From the NCBI RefSeq assembly GCF_037044555.1, contig NZ_CP146275.1, positions 3,018,501 through 3,082,500 of the forward strand: 64,000 nt of DNA. Reading direction: 5' to 3'. The notes under the pieces are model-generated. The model was not told the DNA's origin. It saw only the letters and a program-made list of their open reading frames with translations, and made no database searches. Below are positions 60,767 to 64,000 of the stretch, piece after piece. The position numbers and the translations under genes were made by a program. How positions within the stretch are numbered: the first letter of the stretch is position 1; each line of letters starts with the position of its first letter. The stretch comes from Pelagibacterium nitratireducens (GTDB lineage: Bacteria > Pseudomonadota > Alphaproteobacteria > Rhizobiales > Devosiaceae).

Positions 60767-63445
60767 TTGGCAGGCACGATTCAAAGCAGGATCAGGCAAT
60801 TGGGGCGCGTGCTCGCGCGCGCCAGCAACATACCTGCTTTGATGGCCGTGGTGGTGATCGCGGTGGCGGCCGGCTTTGCCGACTACCAGAACCGGGAAAT
60901 CCACGCGCAATCTCAGCGCGCCGCAGTGCTCGACAAACTCGGGCTGGTGCGGGCCCAGCTCGAGGGCAACGTCTATTCCAACCTGCAACTGATCCACGGG
61001 CTGGTCGGGGTCATCGCCACCGAACCCTATATGGGCCAGGCGCGGTTTTCCGCGCTTTCCGCCTATCTGTTCAACCAGAGCAGCCAGATCATCAACATTG
61101 CGGGGGCGCCCGACTTCGTGGTGCGCATGGTCTATCCGCTGTCCGGCAACGAGGCGGCACTGGGGCTCAATTACCGGGACAACGCCGAACAGCGCGATGC
61201 GGCGATGCAGGCCCGCGACAGCCGCGAAATCGTGCTGGCCGGGCCGGTGCATCTGGTGCAGGGCGGACGCGGCTTTATCGGACGCTACCCGGTCTATTAT
61301 CGCAACGGGACGGGCGAGGAGCGCTTCTGGGGCATTGTTTCGGCGGTGATCGACGCCGACAGGCTCTACCAGGAGAGCGGTCTGGACGCCATGGAAGCCG
61401 ATCTCTCAATAGCCATTTCCGGCCGTGACGGGCACGCGGACAACGGAGCGGTGTTTTATGGCGACGCGGCGGTTCTGGACAGCGATCCGGTGCGGGCCGA
61501 GGTGTTGCTGCCATCGGGCAACTGGATCATATCGGCCATCCCCAACGGGGGCTGGAGCGTCAATCCGCCCAACACAGTGGTGCTGCGGGTCGGGATGGGG
61601 CTGGCCGCGGCGCTGATCCTTGTGCCGCTGGTTCTGTTGGGCCGGCTCAACGAGGAACGCCGGCGGCGGATGATCGAGCAGCGGCGGCGCGAAAGCGAGT
61701 TGTCACGGCTGTCGCGCCGGCTGGAGCTGGCATTGGCCACCTCGCAGGTCGGGGTGTGGGAAATGAACATCGCCACCGGCCACCTGTCCTGGGACGACCG
61801 TATGAACGAGCTTTACGCCCATCCGTGCGACGGCGGCGAGCGCGACTACACCCATTGGCGCGACAGGCTGCATCCGGACGATCTTGAACGCGCCGAGCGT
61901 GACTTCAATGAATCCATCCGCTCGGGCGCCCAGTACCTGTCCAATTACCGCATCGTGACCCCCGAGGGCGAAACGCGCCACATCAGGGCGATCGGCTCGG
62001 TCTATCAGGATCAGGGAACCTCTCCACGCATCGTGGGGGTCAATTGGGACGCAACGCCCGACGCCAAATTGTCAGAGGCGCTGCTGCGGGCCAAGACGCA
62101 GGCCGAGGCGAAAAATTTCGAGCTGGAGACCGCCAAGGCGCGCATCGAGCACAACGCCATGCACGACCCGCTGACCGGGCTGCCCAACCGGCGCTATCTC
62201 GACGAAATTCTCGACATGCACACCAAGCGCAGCGCGCACGATGGCGGCTATGTCTCGATCCAGCATATCGATCTGGATCGCTTCAAGCAGATCAACGATA
62301 CGCTGGGCCATGCCGCGGGCGACGCCATGCTGATCCATGCGGCCGAAGTGCTCAGGGGTTCGGTGCGGCCATCGGACTTCGTGGCGCGGATCGGGGGCGA
62401 TGAATTCGTGATCCTGTGCATCGGGGAGAAATCGGATGCCGAATTGCGCGCCATGGCCGAGCGGATCATCGCCGCCATGCGCAAGCCGGTCTCCTACCAG
62501 GGCCATGAATGCCGGTTCGGCGTTTCGATCGGCATTGCGGGCGGCGATGTTTCGACAACGCCGGCCAAGCAGGTGCTGGTCAATGCCGATATCGCGCTTT
62601 ATCGTGCCAAGGAGCGTGGCCGGAACCGGGCCGAATTTTTCTCGGAAGAATTGCAGGCCGAAATCATCACCGCCAAGCGTGTGGCCGACGATATCCTGTC
62701 GGGGCTGGAGAACAACGAATTCGTCGCGTTCTACCAGCCTCAGGTGGACGCAAAGACCCTCGACATCGTTGGCATGGAAGCGCTGGCGCGCTGGAACCAT
62801 CCCATAAGGGGCATGCTGACGCCCGATGCGTTCATGGCGATTGCCGAGGACCTCAACGTGGTTGCGGCCATCGACAAGCTGATCCTCGAGCAGGCGCTGG
62901 CCCAGCACAGGAAATGGAAGGCGGCAGGGCTAAGCGTGCCGCGGGTTTCGGTCAATGTTTCGGCGCGGCGGCTCAATGACGAGGGGCTGATCGATACGCT
63001 CAAGGCGCTGGAGATCGAACCGGGCACGGTGTCGTTCGAATTGATCGAATCGATCTATCTCGACGAGCGCGACACGCTGGTCTCGTTCAATATCGACCAG
63101 ATCAGGGATCTGGGCATCGACATCGAGATCGACGATTTCGGCACAGGATACGCTTCGATCGTCTCGCTTCTGCAATTGCGCCCGACGCGGCTCAAGATCG
63201 ACCGGCAGCTCGTGATGCCGATCACCAGTTCGGCAGGTCAGCGCCGGCTGGTCGGCTCGATCATCGAAATCGGCACGTCGCTGGGAATCGAGGCGATTGC
63301 CGAGGGTGTGGAGAGCTTCGAGCACGCCACAATTCTCGCCGATATGGGCTGTTCGGCGCTGCAGGGCTATGCCATTGCCCGACCCATGGATGGGGACGCG
63401 ATAACCCAGTTCGTCGCCAGCCAGAGCTGGCGCAAGGCGAGCTAG
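60767..63445 (+). CDS. CHASE-PAS-GGDEF-EAL cyclic-di-GMP protein
   Basis: 892 residues. First membrane helix about 22-40, periplasmic CHASE-like sensor (about 75-250), second helix (about 275-295), PAS (about 325-435, WDDRMNELYAHP), GGDEF with intact RIGGDEFVIL near 545, and EAL with GMEALARWNHP near 668 and DDFGTGYASI. Both synthesis and breakdown of c-di-GMP are possible. Start TTG 60767 has AAGG at close range; the next ATG is at 60842 inside the first helix. Confidence 0.93.
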   Translation: MAGTIQSRIRQLGRVLARASNIPALMAVVVIAVAAGFADYQNREIHAQSQRAAVLDKLGLVRAQLEGNVYSNLQLIHGLVGVIATEPYMGQARFSALSAYLFNQSSQIINIAGAPDFVVRMVYPLSGNEAALGLNYRDNAEQRDAAMQARDSREIVLAGPVHLVQGGRGFIGRYPVYYRNGTGEERFWGIVSAVIDADRLYQESGLDAMEADLSIAISGRDGHADNGAVFYGDAAVLDSDPVRAEVLLPSGNWIISAIPNGGWSVNPPNTVVLRVGMGLAAALILVPLVLLGRLNEERRRRMIEQRRRESELSRLSRRLELALATSQVGVWEMNIATGHLSWDDRMNELYAHPCDGGERDYTHWRDRLHPDDLERAERDFNESIRSGAQYLSNYRIVTPEGETRHIRAIGSVYQDQGTSPRIVGVNWDATPDAKLSEALLRAKTQAEAKNFELETAKARIEHNAMHDPLTGLPNRRYLDEILDMHTKRSAHDGGYVSIQHIDLDRFKQINDTLGHAAGDAMLIHAAEVLRGSVRPSDFVARIGGDEFVILCIGEKSDAELRAMAERIIAAMRKPVSYQGHECRFGVSIGIAGGDVSTTPAKQVLVNADIALYRAKERGRNRAEFFSEELQAEIITAKRVADDILSGLENNEFVAFYQPQVDAKTLDIVGMEALARWNHPIRGMLTPDAFMAIAEDLNVVAAIDKLILEQALAQHRKWKAAGLSVPRVSVNVSARRLNDEGLIDTLKALEIEPGTVSFELIESIYLDERDTLVSFNIDQIRDLGIDIEIDDFGTGYASIVSLLQLRPTRLKIDRQLVMPITSSAGQRRLVGSIIEIGTSLGIEAIAEGVESFEHATILADMGCSALQGYAIARPMDGDAITQFVASQSWRKAS

Positions 63446-63583
63446 GGTGCGGGGGTTCAGGTGATGGCCGGCTGCAAGCGGCACTTTCCTGCGCTCCGGT
63501 GCTCACGTACTGGAAGTACGCTCCGTTCCGGTGCTCGAAAAGCGTCGCTTTCGCTCAGCCCTGACCTGTCCCCCGCACCCTAG
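63442..63583. repeat. Family C long inverted repeat (copy C2)
   Basis: Perfect 14-bp arms CTAGGGTGCGGGGG (63442-63455) / CCCCCGCACCCTAG (63570-63583) enclose the C core AGGTGATGG, CTGCAAGCGGCA and CCCTGACCT plus about 60 extra bases (ACGTACTGGAAGTACG). The left arm contains the GGDEF-EAL stop codon; it ends 3 bases before the hrpB stop. Confidence 0.8.
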
Positions 63584-63586
63584 CCC

Positions 63587-64000
63587 CTAGCTTTTCGGCT
63601 TGGCGCGGTTGGTTGGTTGGGCGGCGAGGGGATTGTCGGGCCAGTAGTGGCGGGGGTAGCGGCCTTTCAGATCCTTTGCGACATCGGACCAGGAGCCACG
63701 CCAGAAGCCGGGAAGGTCGCGCGTGGTCTGGATGGGGCGATGGGCAGGGGAAAGCAGCGAGAGCAGCAGCGGCACCTTGCCATTGGCGATGGCGGGGTGG
63801 GTATCGAGGCCGAACAATTCCTGGACGCGCACGGCGAGGACCGGCCCGTTTTCCGCTGCATAGTCGATGGGGATATTGCTGCCCGAGGGAACGGGGAAAT
63901 GGGAAGGCAAAAGCGTTTCCATCTGCGCACGCCTGTCCCAGGGCAAGAGATCGAACAGGGCGGCAGAGAGGTGGTCGGGGGTGATGGCGTCGAGGCGCGA
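63587..64000 (-). CDS. hrpB: ATP-dependent helicase HrpB, C-terminal part (truncated)
   Basis: Only the C-terminal 137 residues are in the window; the frame continues past the right edge. WDRRAQMETLLPSHFPVPSG, VQELFGLDTHPAIANGKVPLLLSLLSPAHRPIQTTRDLPGFWRGSW and KGRYPRHYWPDNP are the HrpB C-terminal signature. An RNA/DNA DEAH helicase of unclear role. Confidence 0.92.
   Translation of the reverse strand, partial: SRLDAITPDHLSAALFDLLPWDRRAQMETLLPSHFPVPSGSNIPIDYAAENGPVLAVRVQELFGLDTHPAIANGKVPLLLSLLSPAHRPIQTTRDLPGFWRGSWSDVAKDLKGRYPRHYWPDNPLAAQPTNRAKPKS

Noticed and set aside
1..64000. CRISPR array, tRNA or rRNA genes, insertion sequence transposases
   Set aside because: None seen. The 15-base 16S match at 44010-44024 is complementary to the rRNA tail and is a ribosome-binding site, not an rRNA fragment.

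Overview
The window is a 64 kb piece of a GC-rich alphaproteobacterial chromosome. A GcrA-type cell-cycle regulator with GANTC sites upstream, an alpha-type (SAM-II) riboswitch ahead of metZ, long N-terminally extended PstC/PstA permeases, an IolC-DUF2090 fusion, an SH3/DUF1236 secreted protein and RIME/REP-like palindromes all point to Hyphomicrobiales. A Devosiaceae-like genus is my best guess, but this is inference. There is no rRNA, tRNA, CRISPR array, phage or insertion-sequence transposase in view. Genes are dense and mostly ordinary.

Layout. 1-2.9 kb: osmoprotectant ABC transporter proVWX (proV cut by the window edge). 2.9-7 kb: dCTP deaminase, then metZ behind a SAM-II riboswitch and terminator, then trkH. 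7-11.6 kb: RND efflux pump with its adaptor. 11.7-14.9 kb: argD-argF-hslO. 15-17 kb: gcrA, two small unknown genes and a PACE-family efflux protein. 17.0-18.3 kb: a gene-free stretch full of palindromes. 18.3-24.2 kb: two translationally coupled fluoride channel genes, then a probable glycan module (GT-C-like membrane protein, MsbA-like exporter, GtrA, HAD-UbiA fusion). 24.4-32.1 kb: the complete phosphate operon phoR-pstS-pstC-pstA-pstB-phoU-phoB behind a three-repeat Pho box. 32-39 kb: PPK2, a KdgK-like kinase, DUF3422, DUF924, a RecD-like helicase and a CPA2 antiporter. 39-41.3 kb: a YtrA-like regulator with an ABC-2 transporter. 41.4-45.5 kb: mmsA, a LysR regulator, a tiny ORF with a perfect extended Shine-Dalgarno, and an FMN riboswitch driving ribN. 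45.6-60.5 kb: an inositol (iol) region with two MocA-type dehydrogenases, a sugar ABC transporter, an IolR-like RpiR regulator and iolG/iolC-DUF2090/iolD/iolE/iolB. It is interrupted by Rrf2, methyltransferase and SH3 genes and by a GIY-YIG cassette. 60.8-63.4 kb: a CHASE-PAS-GGDEF-EAL protein. The window ends in hrpB (5' part missing).

How the genes work together. The iol genes would import a cyclitol or sugar and take myo-inositol to acetyl-CoA: IolG, IolE, IolD, IolB, IolC, its fused aldolase-like domain, then MmsA. The two divergent control regions both carry GGAA-N6-TTCC palindromes. The Pho operon, PPK2 and PhoR form a phosphate uptake and storage block.

Most unusual content. The intergenic DNA holds at least three families of structured repeats. 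One family has six full copies. In every copy the two helices differ in sequence but stay complementary around a constant asymmetric internal loop (GAACCG or GAACCA opposite CT). Four copies sit in gaps between convergent genes, and one lies inside the variable loop of the SAM-II riboswitch. A second family (two copies) also keeps complementary but unrelated outer arms around a shared core. These, a 57-bp duplication of a gene end, a terminator-containing leader ahead of a dehydrogenase, and the 25-codon ORF are the items most worth a second look.
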